A stretch of DNA of 64,000 nucleotides from contig PENC01000026.1 in NCBI GenBank assembly GCA_003674045.1, positions 1-64,000 on the forward strand, read 5' to 3'. Source of the DNA: Streptomyces griseocarneus (GTDB lineage: Bacteria; Actinomycetota; Actinomycetes; Streptomycetales; Streptomycetaceae). The notes under the pieces were generated by a model. The model saw only the letters and a list, made by a program, of their open reading frames with translations. It was not told the DNA's origin and did not search any database. Numbering within the stretch: the stretch's first letter is position 1; each line of letters opens with the position of its first letter. The position numbers were made by a program, and so were the translations under genes. Positions 50,219 through 58,279 of the stretch are shown here, in pieces.

Positions 50219-52279
50219 ATGAACCGACTCGCCGACGCGACGTCGCCGTACCTGCTCCAGCACGCCGAGAACCCGGTCGACTGGTGGCCGTGGTCGCCCG
50301 AGGCCTTCGCGGAGGCCCGTCGGCGCGATGTGCCCGTCTTCCTCAGCGTGGGCTATTCGAGCTGTCACTGGTGTCATGTCCTCGCGCACGAATCCTTCGA
50401 GGACGAGGCCACGGCGGCCTTCATGAACGAGCACTTCGTCTCCGTGAAGGTCGACCGCGAGGAGCGGCCCGACGTCGACGCCGTCTACATGGAGGCCGTC
50501 CAGGCCGCGACCGGCCACGGCGGCTGGCCCATGTCCGTCTTCATGACCCCCGACGCCGAGCCCTTCTACTTCGGTACGTACTTCCCGCCCGAGCCCCGGC
50601 ACGGTTCGCCGTCGTTCCCCCAGGTCCTGGAGGGGGTGCGGGCCGCGTGGGCCGGGCGGCGCGAGGAGGTCGGCGAGGTCGCGGCCCGTATCGTGCGGGA
50701 CCTGTCCGAGCGCACCTTCGCCCTCGGCACGGGCGACAAGGACGAGCCCCCGCGGCCACCGGCCGCCGAGGAGCTCCACGCGGCCCTGCTGGGGCTGACC
50801 CGGGAGTTCGACGCCGTGCGCGGCGGCTTCGGCGGCGCGCCGAAGTTCCCGCCGTCCATGACCCTGGAGTTCCTGCTGCGGCACCACGCCCGCACCGGCT
50901 CCGAGGCCGCGCTCCAGATGGTGCAGGCCACCTGCGAGGCCATGGCCCGCGGCGGGATCTACGACCAGCTCGGCGGCGGCTTCGCCCGGTACGCGGTGGA
51001 CGCCACCTGGACGGTGCCCCACTTCGAGAAGATGCTCTACGACAACGCCCTGCTGTGCCGGGTCTACGCGCATCTGTGGCGGGCCACGGGCTCCGCGCTC
51101 GCCCGGCGCGTGGCCCTGGAGACCGCCGACTTCCTGGTCCGGGAGCTGCGCACGGAGCAGGGCGGTTTCGCGTCCGCCCTGGACGCCGACAGCGCCGTGT
51201 CCGACGCGGAGGACGCCCCGCACGCCGAGGGCGCCTTCTACGTGTGGACCCCGGAGCAGCTCGGGGAGGTTCTCGGCGAGGAGGACGCGCTGCTGGCCGC
51301 CGCGCACTTCGGTGTCACGGAGGACGGCACCTTCGAGGAGGGCGCCTCCGTACTCCAGCTGCCCGACAGCGAGCAGCTCCTGGACGCGGGGAAGCTCGCC
51401 TCCGTGCGCAACCGGCTGCTGGCGGCGCGCGACCGGCGGCCCCGCCCCGGCCGTGACGACAAGGTGGTGGCCGCGTGGAACGGCCTGGCCATCGCCGCGC
51501 TGGCCGAGACCGGCGCGTACTTCGACCGGCCGGACCTCGTCCAGGCCGCCACGGACGCCGCCGACCTCCTCGTCCGCACGCACATGGACTGGCACGCACG
51601 GCTGTTCCGCACCTCCCTGGACGGCGTCGCGAGCTCCCACGCGGGCGTCCTGGAGGACTACGCCGATGTCGCGGAAGGCTTCCTGACCCTCAGCGCGGTC
51701 ACCGGCGAGGGCGTCTGGGTCGACTTCGCGGGGCTGTTCCTGGACACCGTGCTGGCGCACTTCACGGGCCCGGACGGCAGTCTCTTCGACACGGCGGACG
51801 ACGCCGAGCGGCTCATCCGCCGGCCGCAGGACCCGACGGACACCGCCACCCCGTCCGGCTGGACCGCGGCCTGCGGGGCGCTGCTCACCTACGCCGCGTA
51901 CACCGGCAGCGGCGCGCACCGCGAGGCGGCGGAGCGCGCGCTGGGCGTCGTACGGGTTCTCGGGCCGAAGGCGCCGCGCTTCATCAGCTGGGGGCTGGCG
52001 GTCGCGGAGGCGCTGCTGGACGGCCCGCGCGAGGTGGCCGTCGTCGGTCCGGACGACCACCCGGCCACGCGTGAGCTGCACCGTACGGCGCTGCTGTCGG
52101 CCGCCCCCGGCTTGGCCGTCGCTGTCGGGGCGCCCGCGGCGGAGCCCGAGGTGCCGCTGCTCGCGCATCGGGGCCTGCTCGAGGGGCGCCCGGCTGCGTA
52201 TGTGTGCCGCGGGTTTACCTGCGAGGTGCCTGTGAGTGATCCGGAGGCGCTTGCCGATCGCCTCGCCGGCGGGGCGTGA
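50219..52279 (+). CDS. YyaL-type thioredoxin-fold / (alpha/alpha)6-barrel protein
   Basis: A 686-residue protein. The N-terminal DUF255 thioredoxin-like domain (1-165) carries the CxxC pair C49 and C52 in YSSCHWCHVLAHESF, and residues about 250-560 form an N-acylglucosamine-2-epimerase-like barrel. The family (human SSP411/spermatogenesis-associated protein 20) is universally conserved, but its reaction is unknown. Family opening NRLADATSPYLLQHAENPVD is exact, supporting ATG 50219. It marks the return to core sequence right of the island. Confidence 0.93.
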   Translation: MNRLADATSPYLLQHAENPVDWWPWSPEAFAEARRRDVPVFLSVGYSSCHWCHVLAHESFEDEATAAFMNEHFVSVKVDREERPDVDAVYMEAVQAATGHGGWPMSVFMTPDAEPFYFGTYFPPEPRHGSPSFPQVLEGVRAAWAGRREEVGEVAARIVRDLSERTFALGTGDKDEPPRPPAAEELHAALLGLTREFDAVRGGFGGAPKFPPSMTLEFLLRHHARTGSEAALQMVQATCEAMARGGIYDQLGGGFARYAVDATWTVPHFEKMLYDNALLCRVYAHLWRATGSALARRVALETADFLVRELRTEQGGFASALDADSAVSDAEDAPHAEGAFYVWTPEQLGEVLGEEDALLAAAHFGVTEDGTFEEGASVLQLPDSEQLLDAGKLASVRNRLLAARDRRPRPGRDDKVVAAWNGLAIAALAETGAYFDRPDLVQAATDAADLLVRTHMDWHARLFRTSLDGVASSHAGVLEDYADVAEGFLTLSAVTGEGVWVDFAGLFLDTVLAHFTGPDGSLFDTADDAERLIRRPQDPTDTATPSGWTAACGALLTYAAYTGSGAHREAAERALGVVRVLGPKAPRFISWGLAVAEALLDGPREVAVVGPDDHPATRELHRTALLSAAPGLAVAVGAPAAEPEVPLLAHRGLLEGRPAAYVCRGFTCEVPVSDPEALADRLAGGA

Positions 52280-52338
52280 GGGTTCGTCTGCGTCTGTCCG
52301 TCGTAGTCGTCGCCTACGAGCTCGGTCTGCCGTGTTGT

Positions 52339-52390
52339 TCGGCGGGTGCGGGCCGGTGGGGGTTGCTCGCGCAGTTCCCCGCGCCCCTAA
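52339..52390 (-). repeat. Composite hairpin repeat, copy 10
   Basis: A short minus-strand copy, core GGGGCGCGGGGAACTGCGCG followed by AGCAACCCCCACCGG. It lies between the convergent YyaL and TetR genes and is the first copy right of the island. Confidence 0.75.
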
Positions 52391-52403
52391 TAGAGCGCGG
52401 TCC

Positions 52404-53027
52404 TTACAACACCAAGCCGCGGTCCAGGACGTCCAGGGTGCGGTCGATGAGGGAGGGCAGGTCCTCCTGCTGGCCCTCGTCGACCCAGTGCATGAGGGCC
52501 TCGTGCATGGCCGCCATGATCGCGCCGACGACGACCCGCAGCTCCATGTCGTTGTCGTCGAGGCCGTGGCGTTCGGCGAGGACCGAGCGGAGCATCCGGG
52601 CGGACTGCCCCATGCCCTCCGCCTGTCTGCTGCGCAGGGCGGGCACCTCGCGGATGAGTCTGGTGCGCTGGCGGAGTTCGCCGAGGTCCGTCTCCACGAT
52701 GTGGCGCACCGCGGTGGCGGCGGCCCGCCGCACGGCCGTGACCGGGGGTTCGTCCGCGGGCCGGGCCCGCAGGGCGGCCTCCATCACCGGGGCGTAGTCG
52801 TCGGAGAGGACGATGTCGTCCTTGGTCGGGAAGTAGCGGAAGACGGTGCTGGGGGAGACGTCGGCGGCCTCGGCGATCCGGTCGACGGGGGTCGCGTCGT
52901 AGCCCTGCCGCTCGAAGAGGCGGTAGGCGGCGCGGCGGATCGCCCGACGGGTCTGGATCTTCTTCCGCTCGCGCAGCCCGAGCCGGGGCTCGGCGGGCGC
53001 GGCTGACGAGGTGTTCGGGGAGGCCAT
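52404..53027 (-). CDS. TetR-family transcriptional regulator
   Basis: A 207-residue TetR protein: helix-turn-helix at about 22-68 (IRRAAYRLFERQGYDATPVD, then ADVSPSTVFRYFPTKDDIV) and an all-helical C-terminal ligand domain of the MftR-like type. It probably represses its own gene and a neighbour. A CCGATATCGG palindrome lies 12 bp upstream of its start. The nearby rightward genes are a small membrane protein and none of obvious drug-efflux type, so the inducer is unknown. Confidence 0.92.
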   Translation of the reverse strand: MASPNTSSAAPAEPRLGLRERKKIQTRRAIRRAAYRLFERQGYDATPVDRIAEAADVSPSTVFRYFPTKDDIVLSDDYAPVMEAALRARPADEPPVTAVRRAAATAVRHIVETDLGELRQRTRLIREVPALRSRQAEGMGQSARMLRSVLAERHGLDDNDMELRVVVGAIMAAMHEALMHWVDEGQQEDLPSLIDRTLDVLDRGLVL

Positions 53028-53038
53028 GACTGCATTCT

Positions 53039-53048
53039 CCGATATCGG
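53039..53048. promoter_or_regulatory. Palindrome in the TetR gene leader
   Basis: CCGATATCGG is a perfect 10-bp palindrome 12 bp upstream of the start codon of the TetR gene, a usual place for an autorepressor site. Confidence 0.35.
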
Positions 53049-53142
53049 CCCTCCTGAAGGCTCTTGACGGGTCGTTGATTGTCAGTGGGGTGTGTGACGC
53101 TGGGTACCGGGCAGGGGAGCGGTCGGTGATGACCGAAAAGGG

Positions 53143-53406
53143 GTGATGTCCGTGCTGGTCGTGGTGAAGTTGCTCGCCGTTCTCATCGGTGCGCTGTGCG
53201 TCGGCGGCTATCTGATCGTGGGTGAGGTCGCCGTGGTCGGCGTGGTGGTGGCCGGTGTCGGCGCCCTGACATGGCGCGTGGCCGCGGCCTCAAGGCCACG
53301 GCCACGGGGGACGGCGGGGACGGATGGTGCGTGGCGCTCACGCGTGCGAATACGCCACCAGCGAGATGCCCACGTAGTGGACGATGAAGGCCGCCAGGGT
53401 CAGTGA
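53143..53406 (+). CDS. Possible small membrane protein
   Basis: Up to 87 residues with two hydrophobic stretches in the first 50 (VLVVVKLLAVLIGALCVGGY and VAVVGVVVAGVGALTW) followed by a basic tail. The frame overlaps the end of the convergent hemolysin III gene by 69 bp, and the tail after residue 65 may be only a shadow of that gene. AAAAGG lies close before the GTG/ATG start. It could equally be a chance frame. Confidence 0.35.
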   Translation: MMSVLVVVKLLAVLIGALCVGGYLIVGEVAVVGVVVAGVGALTWRVAAASRPRPRGTAGTDGAWRSRVRIRHQRDAHVVDDEGRQGQ

Positions 53407-54225
53407 GTGGAAGACCTCGTGGAAGCCGAACCAGCGCGGTGACGGGTTGGGGCGCTTGATCCCGTAGATCACGCCCCCCGCGCTGTAGAGCAGGCCGCCC
53501 ACGATCACGCAGACCAGTACGGCGATGCCGCCGGTGCGCAGGAAATCGGGGAGGAAGAAGACGGCCGCCCAGCCCATGGCGAGGTAGCAGGGGGTGTAGA
53601 GCCAGCGCGGCGCGCCGACCCACAGCACGCGGAACGCTATGCCCGCCGCGGCGGCGGCCCAGACCGCCCACAGCAGCACCTGACCGCGGCTGCCGGGGAC
53701 GAGCAGCATGGTCAGCGGGGTGTAGGTGCCCGCGATGATCAGGAAGATGTTCGCGTGGTCCAGGCGGCGCAGCACGGCGCTGGCGCGCGGGCTCCAGTTG
53801 CCGCGGTGGTAGAGCGCGCTGATGCCGAACAGCAGGCAGGCGGAGAGCACGAAGACGGCGCAGGCGATCCGGCCGCGCGTGCTGTCGGCGAGGGCGGTGA
53901 GGAAGACGCCCGAGAACAGCACGGCGGGGAACATCCCGGCGTGCAGCCAGCCGCGCAGCCGCGGCTTGGCGGGAACGTTCGCCGCGGCTTCTGCCGCCGT
54001 CGCGTTCACCGGGGCGGCTGCGGTCTGTGTGGGTGGCGAGTCGGGTGTGGCCTCCGCTGTCTGCGGGGGCTGTGCGGCCTGCGCGTCAGGGGAGGAAGCG
54101 GAGGCGCTGTGGGACGGTGCGGCCTGTGCGGGCGGGGAGCCAGGGGGCGGAGCGGCGGCCGCGGCGCCGGCGGAAGCGGGGGGCGCCGAAGGCGCTGCGT
54201 CGGGCGCGGGAGTCATGGCCGTCAT
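53338..54225 (-). CDS. Hemolysin III / PAQR-family membrane protein
   Basis: A 295-residue protein: about 85 N-terminal residues are a disordered Ala/Pro/Gln/Ser tract, then seven membrane helices of the PAQR fold. Motifs are LRGWLHAGM (first motif), ALYHRGNWSP with SALYHR, LDHANIFLIIAGTYTP and FHEVFHSLTLAAF with the zinc-binding histidines. Bacterial members are thought to be membrane hydrolases linked to lipid homeostasis rather than hemolysins. The start may be 54225 or the ATG at 54216. A CCGTAAGTTACGG palindrome lies 14 bp upstream. Confidence 0.9.
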   Translation of the reverse strand: MTAMTPAPDAAPSAPPASAGAAAAAPPPGSPPAQAAPSHSASASSPDAQAAQPPQTAEATPDSPPTQTAAAPVNATAAEAAANVPAKPRLRGWLHAGMFPAVLFSGVFLTALADSTRGRIACAVFVLSACLLFGISALYHRGNWSPRASAVLRRLDHANIFLIIAGTYTPLTMLLVPGSRGQVLLWAVWAAAAAGIAFRVLWVGAPRWLYTPCYLAMGWAAVFFLPDFLRTGGIAVLVCVIVGGLLYSAGGVIYGIKRPNPSPRWFGFHEVFHSLTLAAFIVHYVGISLVAYSHA

Positions 54226-54238
54226 GCTACCTACGCCA

Positions 54239-54251
54239 CCGTAAGTTACGG
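54239..54251. promoter_or_regulatory. Palindrome upstream of the PAQR gene
   Basis: CCGTAAGTTACGG is a perfect palindrome with a single central base, 14 bp before the leftward start codon. Its size and place fit a TetR- or GntR-type operator. Confidence 0.45.
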
Positions 54252-54493
54252 ATCAGTATCACGTGGCGATGGTCACGGGAGCGCCCCCTGGACAGAACGG
54301 AATCGGAGTCGGATGATCAAATGAGTGCGGGCGGCACCGGATGAGCGGTCACGAAGCGTCTGGGTCGCAGCCCCCAAGGGGCACACATCCACAGAAGCGG
54401 ACTTCGCCGTCGGAGCAGCTGCCGCGGCCCAGCCCGTTCAACCCTCAACACCTGACGCCGGGGCGGTGTGCTCCCCGGCGGGACGGAGCGATC

Positions 54494-56314
54494 GTGGCGC
54501 GCAGCAATGCGGCTCCCACCACCCTCACCAACCACCAGGGGCTGATCTCCTGGGTCGACGAGATCGCCGCCCTCACCGAGCCGGACCGCGTGGTCTGGTG
54601 CGACGGCTCCGAGGCCGAGTACGAGCGCCTGTGCGAGGAGCTCGTGGCCAAGGGCACGTTCCGGAAGCTGGACCCGATCAAGCGGCCCAACTCCTACTAC
54701 GCCGCCTCCGACCCCACCGACGTGGCCCGCGTCGAGGACCGCACCTTCATCTGCTCCGAGAAGGAGGAGGACGCGGGCCCCACGAACCACTGGAAGGCCC
54801 CCGCCGAGATGCGGGAGATCTTCGCCGGTGAGCAGGGTGTCTTCCGCGGCTCCATGCGCGGCCGCACCATGTACGTCGTGCCCTTCTGCATGGGCCCGCT
54901 CGGCTCGTCGCTGTCCGCGATCGGCGTCGAGATCACCGACTCCGCGTACGTCGCCGTCTCCATGCGCACGATGACCCGCATGGGCCAGGCGGTGCTCGAC
55001 GAGCTCGGCGACGACGGCTTCTTCGTCAAGGCCGTCCACACCCTCGGCGCCCCGCTCGCCGAGGGCGAGGCCGACGTCCCGTGGCCCTGCAACTCCACGA
55101 AGTACATCTCGCACTTCCCCGAGGACCGCGAGATCTGGTCCTACGGCTCCGGCTACGGCGGCAACGCCCTGCTGGGCAAGAAGTGCTACGCCCTGCGCAT
55201 CGCCTCCGTCATGGCCCGCGACGAGGGCTGGCTCGCCGAGCACATGCTCATCCTCAAGCTCACCCCGCCGCAGGGCGAGGCCAAGTACGTGGCCGCCGCC
55301 TTCCCGTCCGCCTGCGGCAAGACCAACCTCGCCATGCTGGAGCCCACGATCTCCGGCTGGACGGTCGAGACCATCGGCGACGACATCGCCTGGATGCGCT
55401 TCGGCGAGGACGGCCGCCTCTACGCCATCAACCCCGAGGCGGGCTTCTTCGGCGTCGCCCCCGGCACCGGCGAGCACACCAACGCCAACGCCATGAAGAC
55501 CATGTGGGGCAACTCCGTCTTCACCAACGTCGCGCTCACGGACGACGGCGACGTGTGGTGGGAGGGCATGACGGAGGAGCCGCCCGCGCACCTGACGGAC
55601 TGGAAGGGCAACGACTGGACGCCGGAGAGCGGGACCCCGGCCGCCCACCCCAACGCCCGCTTCACCGTGCCCGCCGCGCAGTGCCCGATCATCGCGCCCG
55701 AGTGGGAGGACCCCAAGGGCGTCCCGATCTCCGCGATCCTCTTCGGCGGCCGCCGCGCCTCCGCCGTCCCGCTCGTCACCGAGTCCTTCGACTGGCAGCA
55801 CGGTGTCTTCCTCGGCGCCAACGTCGCCTCCGAGAAGACCGCCGCCGCCGAGGGCAAGGTCGGCGAGCTGCGCCGCGACCCGTTCGCCATGCTGCCGTTC
55901 TGCGGCTACAACATGGGCGACTACATGGGGCACTGGCTGGACGTCGCGAAGGACAAGGACGCCGCCAAGCTCCCGCGGATCTACTACGTCAACTGGTTCC
56001 GCAAGGACGCGGACGGCCGCTTCGTCTGGCCGGGCTTCGGCGAGAACAGCCGCGTCCTGAAGTGGGTCGTCGAGCGGCTGGACGGCAAGGCGGAGGGCGT
56101 CGAGACGCCGATCGGCATCCTGCCGTCGAAGGACGCGCTCGACACGGCCGGCCTCGAACTGTCCGACACAGACCTCGACTTCCTGCTCACCGTCGACAAG
56201 GACGTGTGGCGCCAGGAGGCGGCACTGATCCCCGAGCACCTCAACACCTTCGGCGACCACACGCCGAAGGAGCTCTGGGACGAGTACCGGGCGCTGGTCC
56301 AGCGCCTCGGCTGA
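54494..56314 (+). CDS. pckG: Phosphoenolpyruvate carboxykinase (GTP)
   Basis: A 606-residue GTP-type PEPCK that turns oxaloacetate and GTP into PEP, GDP and carbon dioxide, linking the citric acid cycle with sugar synthesis. The kinase-1a loop is AFPSACGKTNLA (with the GTP-form cysteine), the metal segment is IGDDIAWMRF, and the guanine site is in FGGRRASAVPLV and NWFRKDADGRF. PEP from this gene is also the expected donor for enolpyruvyl transfer in the nearby island, though the two are not linked genetically. GTG 54494 is preceded by GGAG; upstream sequence in frame has no homology. Confidence 0.96.
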   Translation: MARSNAAPTTLTNHQGLISWVDEIAALTEPDRVVWCDGSEAEYERLCEELVAKGTFRKLDPIKRPNSYYAASDPTDVARVEDRTFICSEKEEDAGPTNHWKAPAEMREIFAGEQGVFRGSMRGRTMYVVPFCMGPLGSSLSAIGVEITDSAYVAVSMRTMTRMGQAVLDELGDDGFFVKAVHTLGAPLAEGEADVPWPCNSTKYISHFPEDREIWSYGSGYGGNALLGKKCYALRIASVMARDEGWLAEHMLILKLTPPQGEAKYVAAAFPSACGKTNLAMLEPTISGWTVETIGDDIAWMRFGEDGRLYAINPEAGFFGVAPGTGEHTNANAMKTMWGNSVFTNVALTDDGDVWWEGMTEEPPAHLTDWKGNDWTPESGTPAAHPNARFTVPAAQCPIIAPEWEDPKGVPISAILFGGRRASAVPLVTESFDWQHGVFLGANVASEKTAAAEGKVGELRRDPFAMLPFCGYNMGDYMGHWLDVAKDKDAAKLPRIYYVNWFRKDADGRFVWPGFGENSRVLKWVVERLDGKAEGVETPIGILPSKDALDTAGLELSDTDLDFLLTVDKDVWRQEAALIPEHLNTFGDHTPKELWDEYRALVQRLG

Positions 56315-56370
56315 GACCGGTCCGCACCGCCCGTCTCGGGGCGGGCGGTGCGGGTCGCTTGCCGCTTTGG

Positions 56371-56470
56371 CTTTTGGCGGGTTGCGCCCATGGGGGTGCC
56401 TCTTGGGCTTTGTGTGCGGCTGCGGGCTGTCCGTGGCTGGGCGCGCAGTTCCCCGCGCCCCTTTGGGGCG
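56371..56470 (-). repeat. Composite hairpin repeat, copy 11
   Basis: A full minus-strand copy: core GGGGCGCGGGGAACTGCGCG (followed by CCCAGCCACGGA), CCCGCAGCCGCAC and the outer arm GGCACCCCCATGGGCGCAA. It lies between convergent pckG and the conserved hypothetical gene. Confidence 0.85.
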
Positions 56471-56480
56471 CCCGGATACG

Positions 56481-56897
56481 TCAGTCCGCTATGCCCAGTG
56501 CCTTCGCGTGCGCGCGGAGGCGTTCCGCCGCGAGGGTTGCGCCCGTCGTGTCGCCGCAGGACGTCGCCACGACGAGGGCCTGGCCCGCGAGGGTGTGGGC
56601 GCGCTGGTGGAGGGCGGTGACGCGGGCTGGGGACGCGTCGTCCGTCGTAGGGGTCGCGCGCAGGGGTGCGCGGCCGCCGCGCATGCGGGCGACGTGGTCG
56701 GCGAGCCGCTGCGCCGCCTCGTCCAGCGCGACGGACGGCGCGAGGGCGCGCAGTTCGTCGGTCACGGTCAGCAGCGCGGTCAGGTGCCCCGCGAGCCGGA
56801 TGTCCAGCTCCTCCTCGCGGGAGCGGCGCGGACCGCGGACGCCTCGGCACGGCTCGGCCATGGTGTGGACCGACTTGGTGCGGATCGGCTCGTACAT
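56481..56897 (-). CDS. Conserved streptomycete protein (SCO4983-like)
   Basis: A 138-residue cytoplasmic helical protein: MYEPIRTKSVHTMAE head, a RSREEELDIRLAGHLTALL helix, and a C-terminal helical pair ending RAHAKALGIAD. I recall this family being named after S. coelicolor SCO4983, but its function is not known. ATG 56897 has AGGAGG seven bases upstream; an in-frame start at 56918 adds only leader sequence. A TTAGACG palindrome 40 bp upstream suggests repressor control. Confidence 0.8.
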   Translation of the reverse strand: MYEPIRTKSVHTMAEPCRGVRGPRRSREEELDIRLAGHLTALLTVTDELRALAPSVALDEAAQRLADHVARMRGGRAPLRATPTTDDASPARVTALHQRAHTLAGQALVVATSCGDTTGATLAAERLRAHAKALGIAD

Positions 56898-56936
56898 GGA
56901 TGGCCTCCTGGATATCACTCAGAAGGCCATCCTAAC

Positions 56937-56951
56937 TTAGACGGCGTCTAA
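56937..56951. promoter_or_regulatory. 15-bp palindrome upstream of the SCO4983-like gene
   Basis: TTAGACG-G-CGTCTAA is perfect and AT-bordered, 40 bp before the leftward start codon and 30 bp after the stop of the aminotransferase gene on the same strand. It has the form of a TetR-family operator. Confidence 0.55.
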
Positions 56952-56980
56952 AGTTGTTCCGCTTACAGATCAGGCTGGGG

Positions 56981-58192
56981 TCATGGCTGGCTGTAGCCGT
57001 CGAGGAAGGTGCCGATGCGGGTCACCGCGTCCGCCAGGTCCTTGGTGTTCGGCAGCGTGACCAGGCGGAAGTGGTCCGGCTCCGGCCAGTTGAAGCCCGT
57101 GCCGTGCACCACCATGATCTTCTCGGCGCGGAGCAGGTCCAGGACCATCTGCCGGTCGTCCTTGACCTTGTAGACCTTGGGGTCGAGCCGGGGGAAGGCG
57201 TAGAGGGCGCCCTTGGGCTTCACGCACGTCACGCCCGGGATCTGCGTCAGCAGCTCGTGCGCCACGTCGCGCTGCTCCAGGAGCCGGCCGCCCGGCAGCA
57301 CCAGGTCGTTGATCGACTGACGGCCGCCGAGCGCGGTGGCGACCGCGTGCTGCGCGGGCATGTTGGCGCACAGCCGCATGTTGGCCAGGATCGTCAGGCC
57401 CTCGATGTAGCTCTCCGCGTGCGCCTTCGGGCCGCACACCGCCATCCAGCCGCTGCGGTAGCCCGCGACGCGGTACGCCTTGGAGAGGCCGTTGAAGGTG
57501 AGGGTGAGCAGGTCCGGGGCGAGGGCGGCGGTCGGTGTGTGGGTCACGCCGTCGTAGAGGATCTTGTCGTAGATCTCGTCGGAGCAGACGATCAGGTTGT
57601 GGCGGCGGGCGATCTCCGTCAGGCCGCGCAGCATCTCGTCGTCGTAGACCGCACCCGTGGGGTTGTTGGGGTTGATGATGACGAGGGCCTTGGTGCGGTC
57701 GGTGATCTTGCGCTCGATGTCGGCCAGGTCCGGCATCCAGTCCGACTGCTCGTCGCAGCGGTAGTGCACGGCCGTGCCGCCCGCGAGGGAGACGGAGGCG
57801 GTCCACAGGGGGTAGTCCGGCGCGGGGACGAGGACCTCGTCGCCGTCGTCCAGCAGTGCCTGCATCGACATCTGGATCAGCTCGGAGACGCCGTTGCCGA
57901 GGTAGACGTCCTCGACGGACAGCTCGATGCCCTTGGTCTCGTAGTGCTGCACCACCGCGCGGCGGGCCGAGAGCAGGCCCTTGGCGTCCCCGTAGCCGTG
58001 CGCGTCACCGACGTTGCGCAGCATGTCCTCGAGGATCTCCGGCGGGCACTCGAACCCGAAGATCGCCGGGTTCCCGGTGTTGAGCTTGAGGATGCGGTGA
58101 CCTGCTGCTTCCAGCCGCATTGCCTCCTCGAGCACCGGGCCACGGATTTCGTAGCAGACGTTGGCGAGCTTCGTTGACTGGATCACCTGCAT
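56981..58192 (-). CDS. Alanine-type PLP aminotransferase
   Basis: A 403-residue class I/II aminotransferase close to the AlaA/AlaT branch: KLNTGNPAIFGFECPPEILE near the start, INPNNPTGAVYDDE, VCSDEIYDKILYDG and the cofactor lysine in LTFNGLSKAYRVAGYRSGW. It should interconvert pyruvate/glutamate with alanine/2-oxoglutarate. ATG 58192 (MQVIQSTKLANVCYEIRGP) matches the family start; a start at 58243 adds unrelated residues. It may supply or use alanine in the D-amino-acid locus next to it. Confidence 0.92.
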   Translation of the reverse strand: MQVIQSTKLANVCYEIRGPVLEEAMRLEAAGHRILKLNTGNPAIFGFECPPEILEDMLRNVGDAHGYGDAKGLLSARRAVVQHYETKGIELSVEDVYLGNGVSELIQMSMQALLDDGDEVLVPAPDYPLWTASVSLAGGTAVHYRCDEQSDWMPDLADIERKITDRTKALVIINPNNPTGAVYDDEMLRGLTEIARRHNLIVCSDEIYDKILYDGVTHTPTAALAPDLLTLTFNGLSKAYRVAGYRSGWMAVCGPKAHAESYIEGLTILANMRLCANMPAQHAVATALGGRQSINDLVLPGGRLLEQRDVAHELLTQIPGVTCVKPKGALYAFPRLDPKVYKVKDDRQMVLDLLRAEKIMVVHGTGFNWPEPDHFRLVTLPNTKDLADAVTRIGTFLDGYSQP

Positions 58193-58279
58193 GACGGCCA
58201 CCTTACGGCGGTGAAAAAGGGGGTGCTCGCGAATTGAGGCCACCCGGGGCGGTGCCGGAGGGAGCGGGCGTGCCTCGGG

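Noticed and set aside
48851..52168. A 1105-codon open frame on the minus strand
   Set aside because: It is the antisense shadow of the MFS and YyaL genes; its translation is Arg/Gly/His-rich without any domain, while the plus-strand proteins are clear family members.
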